Origin: Alphaproteobacteria bacterium
Lineage (GTDB): Bacteria; Pseudomonadota; Alphaproteobacteria; Rhodobacterales; Rhodobacteraceae
Assembly: GCA_030148665.1 (NCBI GenBank)
Contig: JASBSZ010000047.1
Span: forward strand, 167,771 to 231,770
Direction of reading: 5' to 3'
Length of the DNA stretch: 64,000 bases
Shown here: one piece after another, positions 25,766 through 32,995 of the stretch
Layout: every line of letters begins with the position of its first letter
How positions within the stretch are numbered: the first letter of the stretch is position 1
Program-made: the position numbers and the translations under genes
Notes under the pieces: generated by a model
Database searches by the model: none
Told to the model about the DNA's origin: nothing
Seen by the model: only the letters and a program-made list of their open reading frames with translations

Positions 25766-26752
25766 TCACTTGTTCCGCGCCTCCTGTGCCATCATCGCCC
25801 GGGCCTTTTGCCGCGCGGCACCGGCATAGCGCATCACCATCGCCCGGCTGGTGTGACCGGTCACGGCCATGATCAGCTCGTCCGACAGACCCAGCGCGGC
25901 CAGTTCTGACGCGGTGGTGTGGCGCAGGGCATGGATGTCGTAATCTTCGGCGCCGATCGCTTTTCGCACCTGCATCACTGCATAAGCCGCCACCCGATAG
26001 CTGAGCGGGAAGCCGTCTTCGGCCGCCACTATGGTCTCCCCCGTCCGCGGGGTGGCCTCTAGCACCGCGGCCAGGCGGGGCGTGAAGGGAATCCACAGTT
26101 CCGCCCCCGTCTTGTTCTGGCGCACGTTGATCCCCTCGCCCTCGATATCGTCCCAGCGCATTTTCAGCACGTCGCCGATCCGCTGCCCGGTGCCAAGGCA
26201 AAGCTCGAAGATCAGCAACGCCCGGCCCGTGGCCTTTTCCCGGTAGGCTGCGATCATCTCGGCCGGCCAGGGCTTGCGCGGCGGCGTCTTGCTTTTCAGC
26301 ATTGAAACGCCGCGCGCCGGGTTGTGTTCGGTCCAGCCGATGTCGATGGCATGCTCGAACAGCACCCGGAGCACCTGCACGAGGTAGTTCGCCCAGCGCA
26401 TCTTTTCGGCATTGTCCATCTGCATCTGGATGACATGGCGCCGCTTCATCCGCACGGGGTCGAGCGCCCCCAGCTTTTTCTCGAAGAACTGCAGGCACCT
26501 GTCATAGTCGCGCCGCGTACGGGACGCGAGCTTTTCGAACCGGTAGCTGCGCTTGTAATGGGCAATCAGGGTCTTGAAATTGCGCTTTGGCGGCACCGCG
26601 TCGAGCCCCCTTCGGGCTGCCTCGTAGCGGGCCAGAAAATCGGGAGAGTCCGGCGACGGCAATCGGGTGCGGTTGCCCAACCGCTCGAAATACCAGTAGG
26701 TTTTCCCGCGCGAGACCTTCTTGCGCAGGTATGGCAGCTCGACCTTCTTCAA
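25766..26752 (-). CDS. int: phage tyrosine integrase
   Basis: A 328-residue site-specific tyrosine recombinase. N-terminal SAM-like core-binding part, then catalytic residues: Arg in TGQRIGDVL, HxxR in HALRHTTASELA, His in TGHTSRAM and nucleophile Tyr in MRYAG. All are present, so it looks active. Three decayed copies of its 3' end occur at 7.3, 9.2 and 10.4 kb. Its start overlaps the upstream 61-residue gene by 4 nt. It would excise and integrate the prophage. Confidence 0.93.
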   Translation of the reverse strand: MKKVELPYLRKKVSRGKTYWYFERLGNRTRLPSPDSPDFLARYEAARRGLDAVPPKRNFKTLIAHYKRSYRFEKLASRTRRDYDRCLQFFEKKLGALDPVRMKRRHVIQMQMDNAEKMRWANYLVQVLRVLFEHAIDIGWTEHNPARGVSMLKSKTPPRKPWPAEMIAAYREKATGRALLIFELCLGTGQRIGDVLKMRWDDIEGEGINVRQNKTGAELWIPFTPRLAAVLEATPRTGETIVAAEDGFPLSYRVAAYAVMQVRKAIGAEDYDIHALRHTTASELAALGLSDELIMAVTGHTSRAMVMRYAGAARQKARAMMAQEARNK

Positions 26753-26934
26753 CTTGAGAAATCCACCGTGTCAAAGGCGTCGGCAAGCGCCTCGCCGCCT
26801 TGGGTAATGACACGGATCTCCTGCCCCTTGACGATACAGGCAGAAACTTTGAGCCCTGCCCTCTTCGCCGCCGACAGTACGCGCATGATTTCGGCCTGCG
26901 TCGGTACGCGCCGGGGCTTGTCAGTGTCGTCCAT
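26749..26934 (-). CDS. small hypothetical phage protein
   Basis: A 61-residue protein (MDDTDKPRRVPTQAEIMRVL, ending DTVDFSS). AGGAGG lies 6 bp before the ATG at 26934; a longer frame reaches 26970. Overlaps the integrase start (ATGA), so it is translated with it. Position and size suggest an excision-related or accessory factor, but no motif proves it. Confidence 0.6.
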   Translation of the reverse strand: MDDTDKPRRVPTQAEIMRVLSAAKRAGLKVSACIVKGQEIRVITQGGEALADAFDTVDFSS

Positions 26935-26944
26935 CTTGATCCTC

Positions 26945-27214
26945 CTATGTTTCGCGGGCTGCCAGCACATTTTGCGCCGCCCGCATCCAGTTTCGTGGCA
27001 ATTCCTCCAGCGTTTCCGCCATGGCGTGCACTCCGTACACCTGCAGCGAGACCAGAGCCGGCCGGTAGATACCGGGCAATTCCGACGGCAGGTCCCATCG
27101 TCCTCCGTGCCTGACTACCGCCCGCTTGAGCGCCTCCAGGCGCTGGTCAGCCGGCAGTGCAGCCAAGGCATCGATCAGCTCGGCCAGCGCCGCAGTGTCA
27201 GGCTCGTCACCCAT
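26945..27214 (-). CDS. small hypothetical phage protein
   Basis: An 89-residue, mainly helical protein (MGDEPDTAALAELIDALAAL...). Start at 27214 overlaps a TGA of the upstream frame (TGATGG), suggesting coupling. No family recognised. Part of the leftward early operon 27932 to 25766. Confidence 0.5.
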   Translation of the reverse strand: MGDEPDTAALAELIDALAALPADQRLEALKRAVVRHGGRWDLPSELPGIYRPALVSLQVYGVHAMAETLEELPRNWMRAAQNVLAARET

Positions 27215-27268
27215 CAGCCGTAGAGGCGTTGCACAGTCAACTGCCATCCGCTGACATGCCCCTGATTA

Positions 27269-27616
27269 TCATAGGCTTTTACCGAAACTTCCCCGCGCGA
27301 ACGGGCCGTTTTCCGGCTGAGTTCGCGATCTGCTCTGCGAAGGGGGGAAAACGGGCTTTTTCGGCGCATCCAGCGCCTCGGCGGCTTTACGAATGGCCAG
27401 CGCTTCTTCGTCCAGCCGCACCAGCGTGAGGTCACAGATCACCTCGCCGTCTGCGGTTTCAACGTCATAGACGTGGCGTCCGAAAGCACGCGAGACGACG
27501 CGACCCCGAAACTCGGGTTCGGCTGGCCCTCGCCGGGCGAATACCGGATCACCGATCATCATGGTGCAATTGGGGGCGCTCAGGGTTTGCGCGCGACAGA
27601 TTTCCATTCCGGTCAT
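27269..27616 (-). CDS. hypothetical phage protein, possibly frameshifted at its 3' end
   Basis: A 115-residue frame starting MTGMEICRAQTLSAPNCTMM with an AAGGAG site. The central part (MIGDPVFARRGPAEPEFRGR ... VYDVETADGEVICDLTLVRL) looks like a small beta-rich domain. After a C6 run near 27350 the frame becomes low complexity, while the neighbouring frame reads protein-like to a TGA at 27214 that couples to the next gene (KAYDNQGHVSGWQLTVQRLY). A frameshift or sequencing error in the run is plausible, giving a gene 27214-27616. Confidence 0.45.
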   Translation of the reverse strand: MTGMEICRAQTLSAPNCTMMIGDPVFARRGPAEPEFRGRVVSRAFGRHVYDVETADGEVICDLTLVRLDEEALAIRKAAEALDAPKKPVFPPSQSRSRTQPENGPFARGSFGKSL

Positions 27617-27725
27617 ACTGGTCTCCTTGCGAAAAGGGACGGGCGGGCGGCGGGTTGGACTTGTGAGTGGCGGCGGCCCGCCCGTCAGTCGGGCCGGGGC
27701 GAAGCGCAACCCCGACCGGTACGGC

Positions 27726-27932
27726 TCAAGCCCGATCGAGGGGCATTGCCGCGAGGCAGTTCTGGTCGACCACCCGCCGGCGCTCGGCCATCAGCGCAGC
27801 CCAGGCGAGGCGACGCAACAGGGGGCGGTCGGCGTAAAGCTCGGGGTTGGCCACCACCTGCCGGGCGTCGGCAATGAGCCGCGGGGTAGGCCGGGCGGTG
27901 GGGATCAAGGGGTGGAAAAGCACGTCTTTCAT
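27726..27932 (-). CDS. small hypothetical phage protein
   Basis: A 68-residue protein (MKDVLFHPLIPTARPTPRLI ... ADRPLLRRLAWAALMAERRR). GGGAGC precedes the start. First gene of the leftward operon, read from the promoter near 27990. Function unknown. Confidence 0.5.
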   Translation of the reverse strand: MKDVLFHPLIPTARPTPRLIADARQVVANPELYADRPLLRRLAWAALMAERRRVVDQNCLAAMPLDRA

Positions 27933-28349
27933 CCGAAGCTCCCATCAGAGATGTTAGTGGACATGTTCTCATGCAGCGAACTATTGTGTCAAGAAGTGCA
28001 TTCACCACCAGAGAATAATCGCCTCTATCGAGCCGAATCGCCGCTTGGAAGCCGCGGGACAACCCGGAAAATTTTCACGTGTCAGATGCAGAATGATTCG
28101 CAAAATGCAAAAGAAACGCCGCCAGAAGCGGTGCGGAATAGCTGATCAGAAAGATCCGCCCATCCGGATGCGGATTGCCCGAATTCACCCTTTACGCGAT
28201 CTTGACCGAAGCATCTCCACCAGAATAATTTCGCGCCATGGAAAGGAGAGCGCACGACGCGCCGGCGGGCAGCTTGGGAAATGAAACGGTCGAAGCGTTC
28301 TCGCAGCGTATCACGAGGACGAGCGATCGGAAAATTGCGCGTTTGCTCC
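27933..28349. promoter_or_regulatory. leftward early promoter region
   Basis: A 417-bp stretch without a convincing gene. On the minus strand TTGACA (27987-27992) precedes the 27932 gene by about 55 bp and is a good -35 box; the -10 is unclear. The rest lies downstream of the repressor gene and shows nothing recognised. Confidence 0.4.
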
Positions 28350-28643
28350 TTATTCTTCTGAATCAAGAAGCTGAAGCCAAGCCCGCTGCTGGGCTGGAGA
28401 CAGACGGCGAAAACGCTCGATAAGGGCCTGCTCCAGCTCCGAGCGATCGGTTGCGAAAAGTTCGATAATCTCTACGCCGAGCGCATCCGCGATCTTCTCC
28501 AGGGTACCCAGAGAGGGGATTTTCTTGCCCGCGACCAGTTCGCTGACATACCCCTTCTCAACGCCAACGCGTTCGGCAAGGGTCACCTGCTTCATGCCAC
28601 GCTCTTGCAGCAGCTCTTTCAGTCGCAGCTTCATGGTTTGCAT
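28350..28643 (-). CDS. XRE-family phage repressor
   Basis: A 97-residue protein: an N-terminal HTH (LKELLQERGMKQVTLAERVG, VEKGYVSELVAGKKIPSL) and a short C-terminal helical part (LSPAQQRAWLQLLDSEE). No peptidase domain, so it is not a LexA-cleavable CI type. Divergent from the Cro-like gene at 28747, the classic lysogeny switch layout. A start 3 codons downstream (28634) is possible. Confidence 0.75.
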   Translation of the reverse strand: MQTMKLRLKELLQERGMKQVTLAERVGVEKGYVSELVAGKKIPSLGTLEKIADALGVEIIELFATDRSELEQALIERFRRLSPAQQRAWLQLLDSEE

Positions 28644-28679
28644 CTAGCCCATTCACCCGACCAGTGTAACCATACTCTA

Positions 28680-28693
28680 GGAGAATATTCTCC
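28680..28693. promoter_or_regulatory. 14-bp palindromic operator in the repressor/Cro switch
   Basis: GGAGAATATTCTCC is a perfect palindrome in the 103-bp divergent region 28644-28746. A TTGACA at 28712-28717 lies beside it. It is the most likely repressor operator. Confidence 0.55.
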
Positions 28694-28746
28694 AACCGCG
28701 AACCTGAATTATTGACAGAAAAGGTTCACCGTGTGAGAACTACGGT

Positions 28747-28968
28747 ATGCTGAAAACCTTTATCGACAGTTCCGGCATGACCCAGAGTGAATGGGCACAG
28801 CTGCTCGAGATCAGAGAAGGGTATCTTTCGGACCTGATCTGTGGCGCGAAGCGTCCCTCGCTTGCTCTTGCGGTGAGGATCGAGCGCCTGACGGATGGCG
28901 CAGTTCCCATTGAAACCTGGGCGCGCGAGAAACAGGAAAGCGCAGCAGCTGAGGGCGGACCTGCATGA
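28747..28968 (+). CDS. Cro-like HTH protein
   Basis: A 73-residue protein with a compact HTH (MTQSEWAQLLEIREGYLSDL, ICGAKRPSLALAVRIERLTD). Comparable with YdaS/Cro-type phage antirepressors. Stop overlaps the next gene by 4 nt. Controls the start of the rightward early operon by inference. Confidence 0.7.
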   Translation: MLKTFIDSSGMTQSEWAQLLEIREGYLSDLICGAKRPSLALAVRIERLTDGAVPIETWAREKQESAAAEGGPA

Positions 28969-29666
28969 GCGGATCATGCCGTCATGGTGACGCACCTCCG
29001 GAAGCCGGAGAGCAGCGCGATGGCGATGGGGCGTTTCGCATGCCGGCGAGGAAGGCGCTCATGAAGGTGCCAGCCCCCTTTCAGGTACACGACACCTCCG
29101 ACCTGCCGGAATACCCCATCTCTCCTGATGAGCGCCTCGAGAGCCACTACTTCGTGCCCTTCTGGTTCAACCGCTGGCTCAACAGCGATTTCCGCCTGCG
29201 GGCAAGCGCCGAGGTGCGGGGCTATGGGCTCGATCTGTTCTTCATCGCGCAGAACCAGTCGCCGGTGGGCACCCTGCCCACCGACGACGCGGTGCTCGCC
29301 AAGTTGCTGATGATCGACCTCGCTACTTGGAAGGATCTGTGCTCGCGCGAAATCACGCCACTCTACAACTGGTCACCCTGCCGCTGCGGCGACAAAGTGC
29401 GGCTGATGCACCCGGTGGTCACCGAACAGGCTCTGGACGCGCTAAAGCGCAAGCGCGGGCTGCTCGAGGCCCGCGAGCGGGAGCGGGAGCGCAAGCGACT
29501 GGTGACGCTGAAGCGGCAGATTGTCGAGGCCGGCGGAAGCAGCAGGATGGCCGCCAGCGCCGATTACCTTGCCCGGCTCGATGCCTGGCTCATGAGAAAT
29601 TGCACCGGGAACCGGACGCCGGCCCGCGTGCGCGAGGCAATGGAGGCGCTTGAGCAGGGCTTGTGA
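28965..29666 (+). CDS. phage early protein, DUF1376-like
   Basis: A 233-residue protein with a conserved block (DERLESHYFVPFWFNRWLNS, YGLDLFFIAQNQSPVGTLPT, DDAVLAKLLMIDLATWKDL) resembling DUF1376 replication-associated phage proteins. The C-terminal third is a charged helix (EARERERERKRLVTLKRQ). It lies directly after the Cro-like gene, where replication genes are found. An internal ATG (MKVPAPFQVHD) is an alternative start. Confidence 0.55.
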   Translation: MSGSCRHGDAPPEAGEQRDGDGAFRMPARKALMKVPAPFQVHDTSDLPEYPISPDERLESHYFVPFWFNRWLNSDFRLRASAEVRGYGLDLFFIAQNQSPVGTLPTDDAVLAKLLMIDLATWKDLCSREITPLYNWSPCRCGDKVRLMHPVVTEQALDALKRKRGLLEARERERERKRLVTLKRQIVEAGGSSRMAASADYLARLDAWLMRNCTGNRTPARVREAMEALEQGL

Positions 29667-29871
29667 AACCTTCCGCATTCTTTCCGGCGGAAGGAAACTG
29701 GAAGGCCGGAGGAAAGAAATCGGAAGACCCCGGAACGAAATGCGGAAAAGAAGGAAGAGTCTGCCCGCATTCCTTCCCATGGAATTCCGCTCTGACAGGA
29801 CAAGACACGAAAAGGAAAAGAAAGGACAGTTCCGCGCCGCGCCAAAACCCGGGTGGTGATTGTGAAAACCT
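29667..29871. other. purine-rich gap
   Basis: Unusually A/G-rich sequence with repeated GGAAGR and GGAAAAGAAA motifs. Open frames here look non-coding. Nothing recognised. Confidence 0.3.
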
Positions 29872-30096
29872 ATGATGACCAGAAAGGCCGAGAAACAGAA
29901 CGGGGGCGTCCTGTCCGACTGGGTCGGGCGAGACCAGCTGGCGGAAGAACTCGGCGTGAAGCCCGACACGCTGGCGCGCTGGGCGACCAGAGGCATGGGG
30001 CCACCGCTGGTGAAGGTCGGGCGGCGGGTGTTCTACCGGCGAAAGAGCGTGGAGCGGTGGCTTGCCGAGAGCGAAAGGAGGAACCGAAATGGATGA
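29872..30096 (+). CDS. HTH domain protein (excisionase/AlpA-like)
   Basis: A 74-residue protein with a MerR/excisionase-type winged HTH: VGRDQLAEELGVKPDTLARW, ATRGMGPPLVKVGRRVFYRR, KSVERWL. Such phage proteins act as excisionases or regulators. Its 3' end overlaps the GapR-like gene. Confidence 0.7.
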   Translation: MMTRKAEKQNGGVLSDWVGRDQLAEELGVKPDTLARWATRGMGPPLVKVGRRVFYRRKSVERWLAESERRNRNG

Positions 30097-30466
30097 TCTG
30101 GCAATGACGATCGAGACACCGGGCGGGACCAGGGCCGGCCCGTTCACGCGCGACGAACTTGAACAGGCGCAGGGCGCGGCGGGCAAGGTGCCCCTGAAAC
30201 CCGACCCGGATTTCGAGGCGGCGCGGGAGAAGGTTTATCGCGTGACCGCCGCCGAATTGCGCCAGTTTGTCGAACGCTACGAGCGCCTGGACGCCGAGAA
30301 AAAGGAAATCGCGGATCTGCAGAAGGAGGTGATGGCCGAGGCCAAGGGGCGCGGCTACGACACGAAGGCGCTGCGCCAGATCATCCGCGAGCGCAAGCGC
30401 GACAAGGACGATCTGGCCGAGGAACAGGCCGTGCTCGACCTCTACCGCGAGGCGCTGGGGATGTGA
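30089..30466 (+). CDS. GapR/DUF2312 family DNA-binding protein
   Basis: A 125-residue protein whose C-terminal 75 residues match GapR (ELRQFVERYERLDAEKKEIA, DLQKEVMAEAKGRGYDTKAL, RQIIRERKRD), a coiled-coil nucleoid protein of alphaproteobacteria that binds overtwisted DNA. The N-terminal 50 residues are phage-specific. AAAGGAGG precedes the ATG at 30089. A phage copy might manage its own replication forks or antagonise the host GapR. Confidence 0.8.
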   Translation: MDDLAMTIETPGGTRAGPFTRDELEQAQGAAGKVPLKPDPDFEAAREKVYRVTAAELRQFVERYERLDAEKKEIADLQKEVMAEAKGRGYDTKALRQIIRERKRDKDDLAEEQAVLDLYREALGM

Positions 30467-30813
30467 TGAAGCTCGGCCGGCGAAAGAACAAGTATTCCGC
30501 CCAGCGCACGACGCTTGACGGTGTGCAGTTCGATTCCAGGCGTGAAGCGAAGCGCTGGGCGGAACTCTGCCTGCTGGAAAAGGCCGGCGAGATCGCCGAT
30601 TTGCGCCGGCAGGTGCCGCTGGAACTGGAAGGCCGCAACGGGCCGCTCCTGACCCGGACCGGGCGGCGCATGCGGCTTACGGTGGATTTCGCCTACACCG
30701 ATCTGCGCACGGGACTCACCGTTTACGAGGACGCCAAGGGCATGCCGACTCGCGACTACGAGGTGCGCCGGGCCGTGGCGGCAGCGCAGGGCATCGAGGT
30801 GATCGAGGTATGA
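30463..30813 (+). CDS. DUF1064 family phage protein (nuclease-like)
   Basis: A 116-residue protein: KYSAQRTTLDGVQFDSRREA, KRWAELCLLEKAGEIADLRR, FAYTDLRTGLTVYEDAKG. DUF1064 belongs to the PD-(D/E)XK fold; the FD, E, D and YEDAKG residues fit the D-ExK layout. Probably a Holliday junction resolvase-type or endonuclease function. Start is GTG 30463 or ATG 30466. Confidence 0.75.
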   Translation: MMKLGRRKNKYSAQRTTLDGVQFDSRREAKRWAELCLLEKAGEIADLRRQVPLELEGRNGPLLTRTGRRMRLTVDFAYTDLRTGLTVYEDAKGMPTRDYEVRRAVAAAQGIEVIEV

Positions 30814-31277
30814 CAGGGCGGCAATATACCGTGCGCGAGGTCGAGGACCGGTTCGAGGACGCCGCCCGCACCCTGCGCCGCCTGCCCGACCCGCCGGGCT
30901 CCGGCCCCAGGGGCTATGGCCGCTCCTGGCCGGAATATGTGCATGAGGCAAAGCACGCCTACGGTTGGCACCAGGCGACGATGAAGATAGTGCCGTCGGC
31001 GGCCGAGATCGCCCGGATGGAGGAATGTCTCGAATGGCTCGGCCTTGTCGATCCGCTGGATGCCAGAATCATCTGGCTGCGCGCCGAGGGCTATCGCTGG
31101 CGGTATGTCTGCATCCAGGTCGGTCTTGTCCGGCAGACGGCCTGGCGGCGCTGGGTGGCGGCGTTGCAGACCGTCACGAACCGACTGAACGGGCGAAAGG
31201 GGCGGGTCAGACCGGGGCAGATGATTGGCGGGGTAGCAAGGAACGCTTTGTCCACCTCCCGGCGCGCGTCGACATGA
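30810..31277 (+). CDS. DUF6362-like phage regulatory protein
   Basis: A 155-residue protein with a conserved middle (RSWPEYVHEAKHAYGWH, EIARMEECLEWLGLVDPLDA) and a sigma-like HTH (RIIWLRAEGYRWRYVCIQVG, LVRQTAWRRW). It stands at the end of the early block, where late-gene activators occur, so it may control late transcription. Confidence 0.6.
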   Translation: MTGRQYTVREVEDRFEDAARTLRRLPDPPGSGPRGYGRSWPEYVHEAKHAYGWHQATMKIVPSAAEIARMEECLEWLGLVDPLDARIIWLRAEGYRWRYVCIQVGLVRQTAWRRWVAALQTVTNRLNGRKGRVRPGQMIGGVARNALSTSRRAST

Positions 31278-31326
31278 TGCCGCCCTTTTGAAGAATCGCG
31301 GCCACAAGGGGGAAGGCTGCGGGCGT

Positions 31327-31389
31327 GTTCAACGACTTTTCTTCTTGTTGAACATCTACTATGCTCAACAAACCAGAATTTTGTTGAAC
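31327..31389. promoter_or_regulatory. cluster of GTTGAAC/GTTCAAC half-sites
   Basis: GTTCAAC (31327), GTTGAAC (31347) and GTTGAAC (31383) plus TCAACAAA/TTTGTTGA (31365-31387, 7-nt loop) form nested inverted repeats upstream of the nucleotidyltransferase gene. Probably its operator. Confidence 0.5.
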
Positions 31390-31404
31390 ACGAAAGGTTC
31401 GCCC

Positions 31405-32421
31405 TTGTTCAAGCGTCATTCGCCCACGGCTCACGCTGCCTATCACGACCTGCTCCGGTCGCTTCAGGATGATGCGGCTTCTGAAATCCGCGGCACGCCG
31501 ACGCGGGTCGAGCGTAACGGCAAGGTCTACTGGTATGATACCTACCGCGTCGGCTCGGACGTGAAAAAGCGCTATATCGGCGAGGACGGCGACGAACTGC
31601 GCGCCCGCCTGAAGAAACACGAAGCCCTGAAAACCGAGGCCGAGGCCCGCCGCAAGGAGCGAACCCGCCTTGTCCGCCTGCTGCGTGCCGAAGGTTTTCT
31701 GGGCGTGGATGCCGGCACCGGCAGCCTGCTTGCTGCCATGGCGGCGGCAGGTGTGTTCCGACTTGGCGGAACAATCGTCGGCACACACGCCTTCCGGCTT
31801 TACGAGGGAGAACTTGGTATCCGGTTCGATCTCGATATGGCTGCACAGACCGGCGACATCGACATTGCAAGCTTCTCGCGCTTGTCACTGGCGTTGGGCG
31901 ACGTGACATCGCCGCCTTTACAGGACGTCTTTCGAGACTTCTCGTTTGTTCCGAAGCCAGGCATGCGGAAAGGGCGCACCTGGCGATGGAAACAGACAGC
32001 GGGCGACACACAGGTCGAGTTCCTGACCCCATCCTTCGAGGCGGATGAGGGGCTTCGCGAACTGCCCGCGCTGGGCGTGGATGCTCAGGCCCTGCATCAC
32101 CTGAACTATCTGATCGCGGACCCGATCAGGGCGGCCGTGATCTATCGTAGCGGCGTGCTTGTCCAGATCCCTCGCCCCGAGCGGTTCGCGATCCACAAGC
32201 TCATTGTCGCGGATCACCGCCGCGTGGGGGAAGATGCACTCAAGTCCGAGAAGGACCGACGCCAGGCGGCGTTCCTGATCGAAGTGCTCGCCGAGGACCG
32301 CCCGGACGAGTTTCGCGAGGCCTATGAGGATGCCCTGTCGCGCGGACCAAAGTGGCGCGACAGGATCGCGAACTCGCTGGATCGCATGCCGGAAACCAGA
32401 GCCGAGTTGGAAGGATTGTGA
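31405..32421 (+). CDS. GSU2403-family nucleotidyltransferase-fold protein
   Basis: A 338-residue protein (TTG start with AAAGG upstream; frame open to 31288). N-terminal region KRHSPTAHAAYHDLLRSLQD, a charged helix, then the nucleotidyltransferase core GVFRLGGTIVGTHAFRLYEG with TGDIDIASF (metal-binding D-x-D). Family members are often found in mobile islands and resemble AbiEii toxins. It is a probable accessory (moron) gene between early and late modules, with its own operator. No antitoxin partner is apparent. Confidence 0.7.
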   Translation: MFKRHSPTAHAAYHDLLRSLQDDAASEIRGTPTRVERNGKVYWYDTYRVGSDVKKRYIGEDGDELRARLKKHEALKTEAEARRKERTRLVRLLRAEGFLGVDAGTGSLLAAMAAAGVFRLGGTIVGTHAFRLYEGELGIRFDLDMAAQTGDIDIASFSRLSLALGDVTSPPLQDVFRDFSFVPKPGMRKGRTWRWKQTAGDTQVEFLTPSFEADEGLRELPALGVDAQALHHLNYLIADPIRAAVIYRSGVLVQIPRPERFAIHKLIVADHRRVGEDALKSEKDRRQAAFLIEVLAEDRPDEFREAYEDALSRGPKWRDRIANSLDRMPETRAELEGL

Positions 32422-32995
32422 CGGCCCCCGCCAATCGGGAAACGGCCAGGGTCTGCCCTGAACGTCTGAAGCAGGAAGACCACCACGCCGTTGTCTGAAT
32501 GGCCTTTTTCAACTGGCTGAGAAGTATAGATATTCTGATCGTTCGTCGTCGTTGAACTTGCGCTGGGCGTGGTGAAACCGGATGAACACGTCGAACTTTG
32601 GGCGCGACATTTTCGGGCATTTCGTGGCAGAAAACGGATAAGCTCGAAGAAGCCTGCCCTCCTCCAGCCGCGCCACCCCCCATCCTGGGTCCTTCCAACG
32701 CGCAATCGTATGCGGGGGGGCTTGGCGCGGCATTTCGCTAGCGACAGGGTGTTGTTTTGGGTCCGCGGTCCGCGGGTCCGCATCCCTTGTCAGAAACAAG
32801 AAACTTCAAGTTTTACAGGACCTTGAGCCAATCCCGTCCAAGTGCGGACCCTGCGCCTAGGTCCGCACTTGGGCGCACCCAGGTCCGCGCGGTGGTCCGC
32901 ACCCCCAAGGAGATACCGCCTCCCTGGCCCAACTCCGGCCCCGCCATCGCGCGGGGCCGCTTCTTTTCAGGGGCAGGCAAACGCAAGGAACAGAT
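32422..32995. other. 574-bp non-coding block before the ParB-methylase gene
   Basis: No convincing gene. The right half (32758-32905) holds repeated GGTCCGC motifs and a 13-bp inverted repeat (listed separately). The left half shows a TTTTTCAACTGGCTGAGAAG stretch but no recognised feature. Confidence 0.5.
32758..32905. repeat. GGTCCGC repeat cluster with 13-bp inverted repeat
   Basis: Three GGTCCGC copies run together at about 32759-32781. CCAAGTGCGGACC (32838-32850) and GGTCCGCACTTGG (32860-32872) form a perfect 13-bp inverted repeat, and two more copies follow at 32883-32903. About seven copies in 148 bp. Candidate iteron, operator or packaging (cos) region. Confidence 0.6.

Noticed and set aside
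29650..29859. 69-codon frame after the DUF1376-like gene
   Set aside because: Purine-rich sequence, Lys/Arg/Glu-rich translation, no ribosome-binding site that stands out.
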